From: Bacteroidota bacterium
Lineage (GTDB): Bacteria; Bacteroidota; Bacteroidia; Bacteroidales; JACABE01
Direction of reading: 5' to 3'
Assembly: GCA_013377005.1 (NCBI GenBank)
Contig: JACABE010000001.1
Span: 273,307 to 337,306, forward strand
DNA length: 64,000 nt
Part shown: one piece after another, positions 52,895 through 60,975 of the stretch
Numbering within the stretch: position 1 is the first letter of the stretch
Layout of the letters: each line of letters begins with the position of its first letter
The notes under the pieces: generated by a model
Database searches by the model: none
The model's input: the letters and a program-made list of their open reading frames with translations, nothing else
Told to the model about the DNA's origin: nothing
Position numbers and translations under genes: made by a program

Positions 52895-53350
52895 TTAATT
52901 TGTTCTTGTCCAATATGTGGTTCTTCCTAATCCCATCCACGATTTACCAATATAACCTCTCAGTTTTAATTTGTCTTTTGCCTCAAATCCGATAGTTCCA
53001 CTGTATGTTTTTCCTGATTTTGCATCGTACACAGTTCCGTCTTCCCATGCATCATCCCCATCAAATTTGAATGCATTTACGAAATTCATTCCTATTATTG
53101 AACGCTCTTTCAATTTTGTATCGGGATTGTTTTTATCTTTCTTTGGCTTGCCGGTTTCTTTATCATTAGGTTCTTTCAACCAGATAATTTTACCGTAATA
53201 TTTATCACCGCTTTTATAAATTTCAACTTTGGCTTCATTGTTTTCGGTAAACCATTTGCCGATAATATCATCAGCTTTTTTGTTTTGTGAAAAAGCAGGA
53301 ACGGTCAATATAAGGCCTAAAATTACAATTAGATATTTGATGTTCTTCAT
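52895..53350 (-). CDS. DUF2147 periplasmic protein
   Basis: 151 residues from the chosen ATG, which begins a clean signal peptide (KNIKYLIVILGLILTVPAFSQ region). An upstream in-frame ATG at 53401 overlaps the stop of the HlyD gene (TAATG) but would add 17 residues before the signal, so it was not used. The mature protein is a DUF2147 beta-barrel-like domain: IIGKWFTENNEAKVEIYKSGDKYYGKIIWL, then KDKLKLRGYIGKSWMGLGRTTYWTR. Why it sits inside an efflux operon is unknown. Confidence 0.85.
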   Translation of the reverse strand: MKNIKYLIVILGLILTVPAFSQNKKADDIIGKWFTENNEAKVEIYKSGDKYYGKIIWLKEPNDKETGKPKKDKNNPDTKLKERSIIGMNFVNAFKFDGDDAWEDGTVYDAKSGKTYSGTIGFEAKDKLKLRGYIGKSWMGLGRTTYWTRTN

Positions 53351-53400
53351 ACTTACATAAATGAATTGAATAATTATTTGATTTATACTTCCGTCTTTCA

Positions 53401-54282
53401 TTAGAAATTCACTTCTCCGGGCATTCCGATTTTTAAACTACCATCATTTTTAACCAACACTTTTACGGCATATACCAAATTTATTCTTTCCTTTTTGGTT
53501 TGAATGATTTTGGGCGTAAATTCAGCATTATCAGCTACCCAACTAATAATTCCCTCATACTTTTTATTTTCTGTTTGGTTCAAATCTACCATTACTTCGC
53601 ATTTTGACCCGATTTTTATTTTCGGAAGCTGGTCACCACTTACATAAACCTTTAAAATCATTTCGTTAAGATTAGCCATTTTATAAAGTGGTTTTCCAAA
53701 TGCAGTTATTTCTCCTTGCTCTGCATACTTTACCAGTACTGTTCCGGCAGTTTCGTCACGAATGTATGATTTCTGTATAGAAGTTGATATTTGCTCCACC
53801 TGCTTTTCGATGCCTGTAATTTCATTAAACACACTGTTGTTTTGTGTTTGAATAGAATTGATTTGTTTGTTAATTACATCAATAGCACCTATCACATCGT
53901 CCAGTTGTTTTATAGTTGCAGCACCGTCTTTATTCATTTTTACTATTCTATCCTTATCAATCTCTAAGTTTTGTTTTTGCTGTTTTAATACATCAATTTG
54001 TGCTGTAATGTTTGATATTTTCGATGAAACAGCTTCTTTTTGTGCCTGTAATTGTTGTTTTTTCAGGAATAAATCGGTGGTATCCACAAATCCATAAATT
54101 TCACCAGCTTTCAAAACCTGACCTTCTGTGATATTCAAAGAAAGCAATTTACCATTTGCCTGAGAAGACACTATTACTTCAGTTGCTTCAAAATTTCCAT
54201 AAGCATCTGATTTATCATTGTTGTTGTTGCAAGCTACAGCTGCAAATGCAAGTGTTACGAGCATTATATATTTATTATTCAT
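53401..54282 (-). CDS. Membrane fusion protein (HlyD family) lipoprotein
   Basis: 293 residues. The lipoprotein signal LVTLAFAAVAC has lipobox AVAC near residue 18. The body has a biotinyl-lipoyl-like half motif (ATEVIVSSQANGKLLSLNITEGQVLKAGEIYGF), a long coiled-coil hairpin (about 70-175) rich in KQQ and QIN, and a beta-barrel region with GEITAFGKPLYKMANLNEM. This is the YbhG/YhiI-type adaptor linking the ABC permeases to the outer-membrane TolC protein, encoded 44 bp upstream. Confidence 0.93.
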   Translation of the reverse strand: MNNKYIMLVTLAFAAVACNNNNDKSDAYGNFEATEVIVSSQANGKLLSLNITEGQVLKAGEIYGFVDTTDLFLKKQQLQAQKEAVSSKISNITAQIDVLKQQKQNLEIDKDRIVKMNKDGAATIKQLDDVIGAIDVINKQINSIQTQNNSVFNEITGIEKQVEQISTSIQKSYIRDETAGTVLVKYAEQGEITAFGKPLYKMANLNEMILKVYVSGDQLPKIKIGSKCEVMVDLNQTENKKYEGIISWVADNAEFTPKIIQTKKERINLVYAVKVLVKNDGSLKIGMPGEVNF

Positions 54283-54326
54283 AACGATATTTTTGATTTA
54301 TTTTTATTTCTTTATACTTAAATAAC

Positions 54327-55586
54327 TTATAGTTTTCCTAAATTTACTAAATAATCGAATTTAGCTTTTTGTAATTGGATTTTATGTATTTCATAATTAA
54401 TTTTCGATTGTGTTTCAGCATTTACATCGTTGAGATAATCGGAAGAGGTAATATAGCCATTGTCGAATTGAGATGATGAATTCTTTGCAATTTTTGTTCT
54501 TAACTGAATAATCTCTATATCTTTTAATATTAATTCTGTATATTTATCAATTTCGGCTACATCATGCTGATAGTTCATTTTTACATTCTTCTGATAGGTT
54601 TCTTTGGAAGTATTGATGATGTCCTTTTGCAAATTCAGTATCTCTTTATCGGTTTTGGTTTGGTTCCAGTTCCAGATATTCCAGCTTAGTTTAGCACCAA
54701 CGATATAAAACGATTGAAAGTCGTTGGAAAGCATATTTAAGCCGGGTCGTCCATAACCCAACTGTCCGAAACAGTAAAATTTAGGCATCAGCTTAGCTGA
54801 AAGAACCGATGAAGTGGTGGTTAATTTGTTTTTAGTAAGTTCAAAACTTTTTAATTCGGGTCTGAAGTTTTCATAAGTATTGGTATTAACTGCTATTTCG
54901 GGCAATGGTAATATAGAAATGTCGTTGATTGTGGTTCCGCACAATTCATTCAGCATTTGAATGCTTGCTGATTTATTGGATTTTATTTCAATAATTTTTT
55001 GATCAATTTTAATAATTTCTGCTTTCAGATTGTCGGCATTGTTTTCGTTCGTCATACCATTTTTTACTCCCGATTCAATCTTTAGTAGTTTAGTTTGAAT
55101 ATCTTTTTTAGAAACTTCCAACAAATCAATGTTTTGCTGTGCAATTAATATGTTGAAGTAAAACAGATTTACTCTTTCTTTTAATTTATAAAGTTCAGTT
55201 TCCAGATTCTCTTGTTCGCTCTGGGTATTTATATTTTCGAGTTCTTTTTGACCGGTTATCAAGCCACCGTCCCAAATCAATTGATTGACATCTAAGGTGG
55301 CTTTATACATATCTTTAGATGCTTCCGGGATTTTTAAAAAGGGTATATTAATGGGAATTTTAGTAACATCCGATTGATAACTCAATTGTCCATTGATGTT
55401 TACTTGTGGCAGATAGTTTGTATTCAAACTTTTTATCTTTAAATCACCTATTTCATTGATAGTTTCCTTTTGCTTAAACAAAGGATAGTTTTGTACGGCT
55501 TTTTGATACAGGGTTTGTATATCTGTTTGCTGAGCATGGGTGCTTAGGGCAACCATGCATAAGAGTATATAAGCAAATCTCTTCAT
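54327..55586 (-). CDS. TolC-like outer-membrane efflux protein
   Basis: 419 residues with a signal peptide (FAYILLCMVALSTHAQ). The two halves of the outer-membrane efflux protein family follow, each with long helices; blocks include IDLLEVSKKDIQTKLLKIESGVKNGMTNENNADNLK. The channel would carry substrates from the ABC/HlyD complex out of the cell. It starts 3 bp after the TetR stop codon and is second in the operon. Confidence 0.92.
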   Translation of the reverse strand: MKRFAYILLCMVALSTHAQQTDIQTLYQKAVQNYPLFKQKETINEIGDLKIKSLNTNYLPQVNINGQLSYQSDVTKIPINIPFLKIPEASKDMYKATLDVNQLIWDGGLITGQKELENINTQSEQENLETELYKLKERVNLFYFNILIAQQNIDLLEVSKKDIQTKLLKIESGVKNGMTNENNADNLKAEIIKIDQKIIEIKSNKSASIQMLNELCGTTINDISILPLPEIAVNTNTYENFRPELKSFELTKNKLTTTSSVLSAKLMPKFYCFGQLGYGRPGLNMLSNDFQSFYIVGAKLSWNIWNWNQTKTDKEILNLQKDIINTSKETYQKNVKMNYQHDVAEIDKYTELILKDIEIIQLRTKIAKNSSSQFDNGYITSSDYLNDVNAETQSKINYEIHKIQLQKAKFDYLVNLGKL

Positions 55587-55589
55587 ATT

Positions 55590-56201
55590 TTATTTATTTT
55601 TAATTGAGTTTATAATAAATTGACTCACTTCTTTTTTGCGTTCTAATAAGAAATCGTGGTAGCTGCCAGGGTTGTTATTGAAAAGCATAATTTGCATTAA
55701 TGGTTTTCCTGCAAAAGGGAACACACAAAGTGCTAAGATATTAATAAGCAAATGCCGAGGGTTAATATCAATAATTTTTCCTTCATCAATATCGTTTTGT
55801 ATTCCTGCAATGATTAAATCAGGTTGCATGCCAACTTTTTTCATCATTCCAACAATTCTTTCAGGATTTCGATTGATTTCTGTTAGAATAAATATAGGAA
55901 TTTGAGGTACTTCCATAATTACAGTAATATAATTATCTACGAATGCTTCTATTTTTTCTTCAATGCTTATATTAGAAATCATTTTCTCAACTATTTTAGG
56001 AACAAAACGCTGAAAGGCATCGTTGAAGATGGCTTCGAAAAGCTTGTCTTTGCTGCGAAAATAATAATGTAATAAGGCTTTATTCATTCCGGCTTCATCG
56101 GCAATTTCCTGCATACGGGCTCCATCATAACCTTTCTTGAAAAAGACTTCTTTGGCTGCATTTAATATAATCTGCTCCGTATCTGTTTCTTTTAAGCTCA
56201 T
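55590..56201 (-). CDS. TetR-family transcriptional repressor of the efflux operon
   Basis: 203 residues. The N-terminal helix-turn-helix is AAKEVFFKKGYDGARMQEIADEAGMNKALLHYYFRSKDKLFEAIF in consecutive blocks (about 15-60), typical of TetR/AcrR. The C-terminal ligand domain is divergent (IFILTEINRNPERI). The start was set at the ATG coding for MSLKETDTEQ; an upstream TTG would fall inside the predicted operator. It is the first gene of the operon and is likely autoregulated. The inducing ligand is unknown. Confidence 0.93.
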   Translation of the reverse strand: MSLKETDTEQIILNAAKEVFFKKGYDGARMQEIADEAGMNKALLHYYFRSKDKLFEAIFNDAFQRFVPKIVEKMISNISIEEKIEAFVDNYITVIMEVPQIPIFILTEINRNPERIVGMMKKVGMQPDLIIAGIQNDIDEGKIIDINPRHLLINILALCVFPFAGKPLMQIMLFNNNPGSYHDFLLERKKEVSQFIINSIKNK

Positions 56202-56216
56202 ATTAATTTTATTAAA

Positions 56217-56279
56217 TGGTTTAATCAAATAGTTTAACCAGATGGCAAAATTAATATTTTTTTAAATACCAAAATCAAA
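56217..56279 (-). promoter_or_regulatory. Promoter and putative TetR operator of the efflux operon
   Basis: On the minus strand TTTG (56279-56276) and TAATTTTG (56253-56246) form a promoter with a 22-bp spacer. Just downstream, over the expected transcription start, is a 24-bp dyad (56217-56240) with arms TGGTTnAA and TTnAACCA, 15 bp before the tetR ATG. The arrangement suits autorepression. Confidence 0.6.
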
Positions 56280-56415
56280 AGACAGAAAATATTTTTTTGT
56301 AAGTATGTTTTTATTTAAAAGAAATGTTCTTTATTTATACATATTCAAGAAAATAGCTTTGCTAAATTACTGAAGAAAATTATTTGAAAACAGCTTGTAA
56401 TGGTTATTATTTTTG

Positions 56416-57174
56416 TCAGATTTCACTTTTGCCGGATAACCATAGTTTGAAAGCAGAAGCACGGTCGGCACTTACATAGATTTCTAAATGGGAGGGGACT
56501 ATACTTTCGATTTTAATACGTCCTTTGAAATGTGTAAACATTTGTCCGATGGCTTTATAATTGATGATAATCCCTCTGCTGATGCGGAAAAATGTTCTGC
56601 TGTCAAGCATTTCCTGAATTTTGTCGAGCGAAAAATCTATAGGATAGGTCTGTTTGTCGAAGGTGAGAATGTTGATAGTTTTGTCTTCGGCATAGAAGAG
56701 TGCAATTTCACTGCTATCAATGGCTTTTAGGAATTGTCCGTATTTTACCACGAAACGTTGGGGTGCATCCTTGGTTTTCTGAATCATTTGTTCCATTAAA
56801 GCCGAAAAATCTACTTCTTTGTGGGAAGCTTTCCACTTTTGGAGGCTTAGTTGGAGTTCTTCTTTTTTGACAGGTTTGAGCAAATAATCAATACTATTTA
56901 CTTTAAAAGCTTGTATAGCGTATTGGTCGTAAGCAGTGATGAAAATGACGGGTGCTGTGACTTTTATTTGCTTGAAAATCTCGAAACATGAACCATCGGC
57001 AAGGTGAATATCCATTAAGATGAGGTTGGGTTGTTGGTTGAGCATTAACCATTTTACAGTATCGCTGATGGTTTCAAGCTGATCGATGATTTCTGCATCG
57101 GGAAGGAGTTCAGCTATTAAACGGGATAAGCGCCGGGCTGCTGCCTGCTCGTCTTCTATAATAAGTATTTTCAT
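56416..57174 (-). CDS. LytTR-family response regulator
   Basis: 252 residues: an N-terminal receiver domain (about 1-120) with the acidic pair in LIIEDEQAAA, phospho-acceptor Asp in NLILMDIHLADG, and LKPVKKEELQLS at the end, then a C-terminal LytTR DNA-binding domain (about 145-250: FVVKYGQFLKAIDSSEIALFY, FFRISRGIIINYKAIGQ). It acts as a transcription factor after phosphorylation. No histidine kinase gene of the usual LytS/YpdA type is adjacent, so it is an orphan here. Confidence 0.95.
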   Translation of the reverse strand: MKILIIEDEQAAARRLSRLIAELLPDAEIIDQLETISDTVKWLMLNQQPNLILMDIHLADGSCFEIFKQIKVTAPVIFITAYDQYAIQAFKVNSIDYLLKPVKKEELQLSLQKWKASHKEVDFSALMEQMIQKTKDAPQRFVVKYGQFLKAIDSSEIALFYAEDKTINILTFDKQTYPIDFSLDKIQEMLDSRTFFRISRGIIINYKAIGQMFTHFKGRIKIESIVPSHLEIYVSADRASAFKLWLSGKSEI

Positions 57175-57198
57175 GCCTTGTTGGTTTAGTTATTGTCA

Positions 57199-57206
57199 CA
57201 AAAATA
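57199..57206 (-). promoter_or_regulatory. Putative -7 element of the LytTR gene
   Basis: On the minus strand TATTTTTG fits TAnnTTTG, 25 bp before the ATG at 57174. Confidence 0.45.
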
Positions 57207-57338
57207 CATAATTATTCGTGTAAAAAATTGATATAATTTTTTTTTAAAACAAGTTTATGCATTTGAACTTTGAACAATTTCTTGCAAAACAATGTTTAGA
57301 TGAAAATATTTAAATTTATAACTTAAAATAAGATTATT

Positions 57339-57962
57339 ATGAAGAAAATTATTTTCTGCACACTATTACTTTCGATGATTAGTTTTACTTTTTACGGACA
57401 AATAAAGGAAAAGGGAATTTTTACTGTTCAATTAGGAACTGGATTAGGAATGCCTGGTTTATCAGCAGTAGACGGAGGTGCTTATACCAGTTTACCTCAG
57501 TATGATTTTAAAATTAAACCATTGTACTATACAATAGCTGGTACAGTAAGAAGTGCTTCAAAAAAGCTTGAATTTGGAATTGAATTCGGGAAAGCCACTT
57601 ATAAAAGTGATGTAACCTTAAGTACAAGAAGATATGAATGGGAATTAGGGTTCACTTTTTTCAATCTGGATGTAAAATATCTTTTGCCACTGCATTTAAA
57701 GAAATTTGAACCTTATGTTAAAGCTAGTTTGGTGAATGCCATTTATACTATTTCAAGTACAGAAACAGCTGATGTAAAAAATCCTAACAGTTTTGTAGAT
57801 ACAGAAAGTAACACTAGCTATAAACTATATTATAATTTACATATTGGCAGTTATTATGAAATTACACCACACTTTAATGCTTATGCAGAGTTGGGTTTAG
57901 GATTTAATCTGCTAAAATTTGGAATCGCTTATAAATTGTTTGCAACACCCACAAGTAAATAA
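57339..57962 (+). CDS. Outer-membrane beta-barrel protein
   Basis: 207 residues with a signal peptide (IIFCTLLLSMISFTFYG|Q), then eight or so amphipathic strands (GIFTVQLGTGLGMPG, KKLEFGIEFGKATYKS, FEPYVKASLVNAIYTI, PHFNAYAELGLGFNLLKFGIAYKL). A general small barrel of the OMP_b-brl type; no specific function. Divergent from the LytTR gene, with a 164-bp shared region. A terminator follows. Confidence 0.8.
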   Translation: MKKIIFCTLLLSMISFTFYGQIKEKGIFTVQLGTGLGMPGLSAVDGGAYTSLPQYDFKIKPLYYTIAGTVRSASKKLEFGIEFGKATYKSDVTLSTRRYEWELGFTFFNLDVKYLLPLHLKKFEPYVKASLVNAIYTISSTETADVKNPNSFVDTESNTSYKLYYNLHIGSYYEITPHFNAYAELGLGFNLLKFGIAYKLFATPTSK

Positions 57963-58004
57963 CTATATATCCGATAAATTCAATTTTATATTGATAATAT
58001 AAAA

Positions 58005-58048
58005 ACAAAACCCGACAAATTACTAAGATTTAGTCGGGTTTTGTTTTT
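58005..58048. terminator. Bidirectional terminator between the barrel gene and the C_GCAxxG gene
   Basis: The perfect 12-bp stem ACAAAACCCGAC / GTCGGGTTTTGT has a 16-nt loop and runs into T's on the plus strand and A's (T's on the other strand) on the left. It lies between convergent genes. Confidence 0.9.
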
Positions 58049-58068
58049 TAATTTTTTAATTTTCTGTT

Positions 58069-58512
58069 CTATTTTAATACTTTTTCTGTTATTCTAACAG
58101 CATCCTGAATATAAATGGCACAACGCTGGCGAAATAAATCAAGTTCATATATTTTTTCAATGCCTTCGGGGGTATTCATGTCATGGTTATCCAGCAATTC
58201 TCTGCAACATACAGAGTTATGAATTTTCTTAAATTCAGCAATAAAATGTTTAGCTTTTTCGTAAGCCATGGCTTTATCATCATTGCTTCCGTGTTCACCT
58301 TTTCCATAGGCGAGACCTATTGCCATCAATGCTCCGCTCACGGCACCACAGCATTCTTGCATATAAGCAATGCCAGCTCCAAAAGGATTACATATTTTAA
58401 GTGCTACATCTTTGTTGATGCCCAATTCCTCTGCAAAAACAGACAAAACAGATTGTGAACAATTGTAATCGTTTTTAAATACTTCTATGGCTTCTGTGGC
58501 TTTATTTTTCAT
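58069..58512 (-). CDS. C_GCAxxG_C_C family protein
   Basis: 147 residues from the ATG coding for MKNKATEAIEVF; upstream in-frame codons would add 32 mostly hydrophobic residues without support. The redox-type Cys pattern is visible: YNCSQSVL, KICNPFGAGI, ECCGAVSGALMAIGLAYG and VCCREL. The family (TIGR01909/PF09719-type) may bind metal or act in redox; its biochemistry is unknown. Convergent with the barrel gene, and the glycosyltransferase gene lies behind on the same strand. Confidence 0.88.
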   Translation of the reverse strand: MKNKATEAIEVFKNDYNCSQSVLSVFAEELGINKDVALKICNPFGAGIAYMQECCGAVSGALMAIGLAYGKGEHGSNDDKAMAYEKAKHFIAEFKKIHNSVCCRELLDNHDMNTPEGIEKIYELDLFRQRCAIYIQDAVRITEKVLK

Positions 58513-58692
58513 TGAATTGTATCGTTTAAGATTTCTTTTTTTTATCTTCTGCAAAAATAAAAATAAAATGCTCAACACAAACCGTTTAATCAAGCATTTT
58601 ACAATCATTTCTAAAGGGCTTATTCTTATCTTTCCTAAGAATGGCGGTGATTGTGAAGAGGCAGGTGAATAATAAATTTTTTGTACACTTTA

Positions 58693-59772
58693 TTATAAAA
58701 GTAAAGCTTTCACTCTTTCATTTAACTCAACTCCATTGCTTTTTACTTGAATACCTGAATATTTTTTTGAATGACTAAGAGCTTCTTCGAGGTTAAATAA
58801 TTTTTGCGAAACCGAATAAAAATATTTTTTCTCTTTATAATATTGAGCAAGATATTCCTGTTCGGTTTGTCCCGGAGTAGGAACCAATATTGCTTTCTTG
58901 CCAAATACTGCAATATCCATAATAGTAGAATAGCCTGAACGGCAAAGAATCATTTCTGATTGCTGAATTAGTTTTTGTAGCGAATTGGTATCGAGATGCG
59001 AATAAATACTTAAGTTTTCAGAAATTGTTTGCACCTCATCTTCCTCTGTAATTCCTCTAACAATTATCGTTTTTATGGTTTTGTTTTCTAATTGTTTTAA
59101 TATGATTTCTTCAAAAATTGTTCGTTGAGGTTCAGGACCTGAAAGCAGTACCAGTAATTCTAATGGATTAGAATAATCATTAGGTGTTCTGTTTTTAAAA
59201 CGAGACAAGGGGCCAATAAAATAGCTGTCAATAGGAAGATTGTATTTGTGCGATAAATCGCCTGATAGATTAATTTCGCCCTCGAAATCGGGTATCCAAC
59301 ATTCGTCATAGTTCTTGATAAAAGCCTTGTTGCAATAATACAATAATCTCTCAAAAATGCTTATTTTAATCGGGCTTTTAATTGAAATCTGGTGTGTCAT
59401 AAAAATACTTTTCACCTTTTTATTCCATAAACCAAACCGATTATCAGAAACCACAATGTCAATATCATATTCGTCAATGATACTATTCAGTTGCTTGTGT
59501 TCTTTGTAAATGTCTAAAATAATTTGAGGTAAGAGACTAAAGAATTTCAGCAGAAAACTTCCTTTGCGTTGGTATGTAATTCTATAGCCGGGAAAAGAAA
59601 AACATTTCAAATTAGGAAACTCTTTGCGTAAGAATGCTAATGGTCTATAATCGGCAGCAATCACTACATTTGCACCTGCATTTATAAAAGATTGTATCAC
59701 TGGAACGCATCGGCATGCATGTCCCAAACCCCAATTAAGCGGACAAATGAGTATGTTTTTTTTTACTGCCAA
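58693..59772 (-). CDS. MurG-like glycosyltransferase
   Basis: 359 residues of the GT-B fold. The N-terminal half has NILICPLNWGLGHACRCVPVIQSF and a nucleotide-fold repeat, the C-terminal half has LVLLSGPEPQR and a UDP-sugar-type loop (EMILCRSGYSTIMDIAVFGKKAILVPTPGQTEQEYLA) resembling MurG/UGT proteins. There is no signal peptide. Acceptor and sugar are unknown. Divergent from dprA. Confidence 0.85.
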   Translation of the reverse strand: MAVKKNILICPLNWGLGHACRCVPVIQSFINAGANVVIAADYRPLAFLRKEFPNLKCFSFPGYRITYQRKGSFLLKFFSLLPQIILDIYKEHKQLNSIIDEYDIDIVVSDNRFGLWNKKVKSIFMTHQISIKSPIKISIFERLLYYCNKAFIKNYDECWIPDFEGEINLSGDLSHKYNLPIDSYFIGPLSRFKNRTPNDYSNPLELLVLLSGPEPQRTIFEEIILKQLENKTIKTIIVRGITEEDEVQTISENLSIYSHLDTNSLQKLIQQSEMILCRSGYSTIMDIAVFGKKAILVPTPGQTEQEYLAQYYKEKKYFYSVSQKLFNLEEALSHSKKYSGIQVKSNGVELNERVKALLL

Positions 59773-59813
59773 AGTATTTGTATTTTTTTTGATAAAATTA
59801 TAAATAAATACGG

Positions 59814-59821
59814 TATTTTTG
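59814..59821 (+). promoter_or_regulatory. Putative -7 element of dprA
   Basis: TATTTTTG fits TAnnTTTG and overlaps the upstream in-frame TTG at 59819. It lies in the 46-bp gap divergent from the glycosyltransferase gene. It suggests that dprA starts downstream of that TTG. Confidence 0.45.
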
Positions 59822-59839
59822 AAAACAAAACGGAAGAAA

Positions 59840-60931
59840 TTGTTAAGATATAGAATAGCCCTTAGTTTAATTCCCGGAGTGGGCGATATAATTGGGAAAA
59901 AATTAATATCCTACTGTGGGGGAGTAGAAGCCGTTTTTAAAGAAAAGAAGTCGAATCTGCTCAAAATACCCGGCATTGGTGAAACATTGGTAAATTCCAT
60001 TGTCAACCACGATATGTTTGAAAGGGTAGATAAAGAAATAGCGTTTATAGAAAAGTTTAATATCAAGCCCTTGTTTTATCTTGATGCTGCTTATCCTAAC
60101 CGCTTAAAACAATGTATTGACAGCCCGATGCTACTTTATTACATCGGCAATGCTGATTTAAATTCAATAAAAATTGTGAGCGTAGTAGGTACCCGAAATA
60201 TTACCGAATATGGTAAAGATATTTGCAAGCAATTGATTAAAGATATGGCTTCGCAGGAAATATTAATTGTAAGCGGATTGGCTTACGGAGTGGATACCTG
60301 TGCTCATAAAGCTGCCAACGAAAACAATATGCCGACTGTTGCTGTTATGGCACATGGTCTGGATAGGGTATATCCGCAACTGAACAAACCTCTTGCCGAA
60401 AAAATGATACAGCATGGAGGTTTGCTAACAGAGTTTATGAGCGAAACTAATCCCGACCGCGAAAATTTTCCTAAACGCAACCGCATTATTGCCGGCATGG
60501 CAGATGCCGTAATTGTAGTAGAAGCTGCCAAAAGGGGAGGAGCTCTGATTACAGCTGATATTGCTAATTCTTATAATCGTGATGTGTTTGCTGTTCCCGG
60601 AAAACTAACAGATGTGTTTTCTGAAGGGTGTAACCATTTGATTAAAACCAATAAAGCTGCATTGATTCAATCTGCAGATGACTTGTTCTACATCATGGGT
60701 TGGGAGTTAAACAAAAAACCTCAAAAAACTTCACAGCGACAACTCTTTATCGAACTAAAACCTGAGGAACAAATTATTTATGATTTATTGAGTCAGAAAT
60801 CATCTTTTTCTATTGATGAATTGTGTATCAATTCAAAACTCAATGTTTCTAAAGTGGCCGAAGCATTGCTAAATCTCGAACTCGAAGGAATTATCAAAGC
60901 CATGCCCGGTAAAGTATTTAAGTTGGCATAA
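59840..60931 (+). CDS. dprA: DNA-processing protein DprA
   Basis: DprA protects incoming ssDNA and loads RecA in natural transformation, and is also found in non-competent species. The Rossmann-like core has SVVGTRNITEYG, IVSGLAYGVDTCAHKAA, VMAHGLDRVYP, NRIIAGMADAVIVVEAAKRGGALITADIA and the C-terminal winged helix (about 300-360). There is no ATG near the start. The TTG at 59819 overlaps a -7 element, so the TTG at 59840 (LRYRIALSLIPG) is preferred, giving 363 aa; this start is uncertain. Confidence 0.93.
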   Translation: MLRYRIALSLIPGVGDIIGKKLISYCGGVEAVFKEKKSNLLKIPGIGETLVNSIVNHDMFERVDKEIAFIEKFNIKPLFYLDAAYPNRLKQCIDSPMLLYYIGNADLNSIKIVSVVGTRNITEYGKDICKQLIKDMASQEILIVSGLAYGVDTCAHKAANENNMPTVAVMAHGLDRVYPQLNKPLAEKMIQHGGLLTEFMSETNPDRENFPKRNRIIAGMADAVIVVEAAKRGGALITADIANSYNRDVFAVPGKLTDVFSEGCNHLIKTNKAALIQSADDLFYIMGWELNKKPQKTSQRQLFIELKPEEQIIYDLLSQKSSFSIDELCINSKLNVSKVAEALLNLELEGIIKAMPGKVFKLA

Positions 60932-60975
60932 CCTTATCTTCGGGTGCAGAAATGTATCTCATCTGAACGTTTGGG

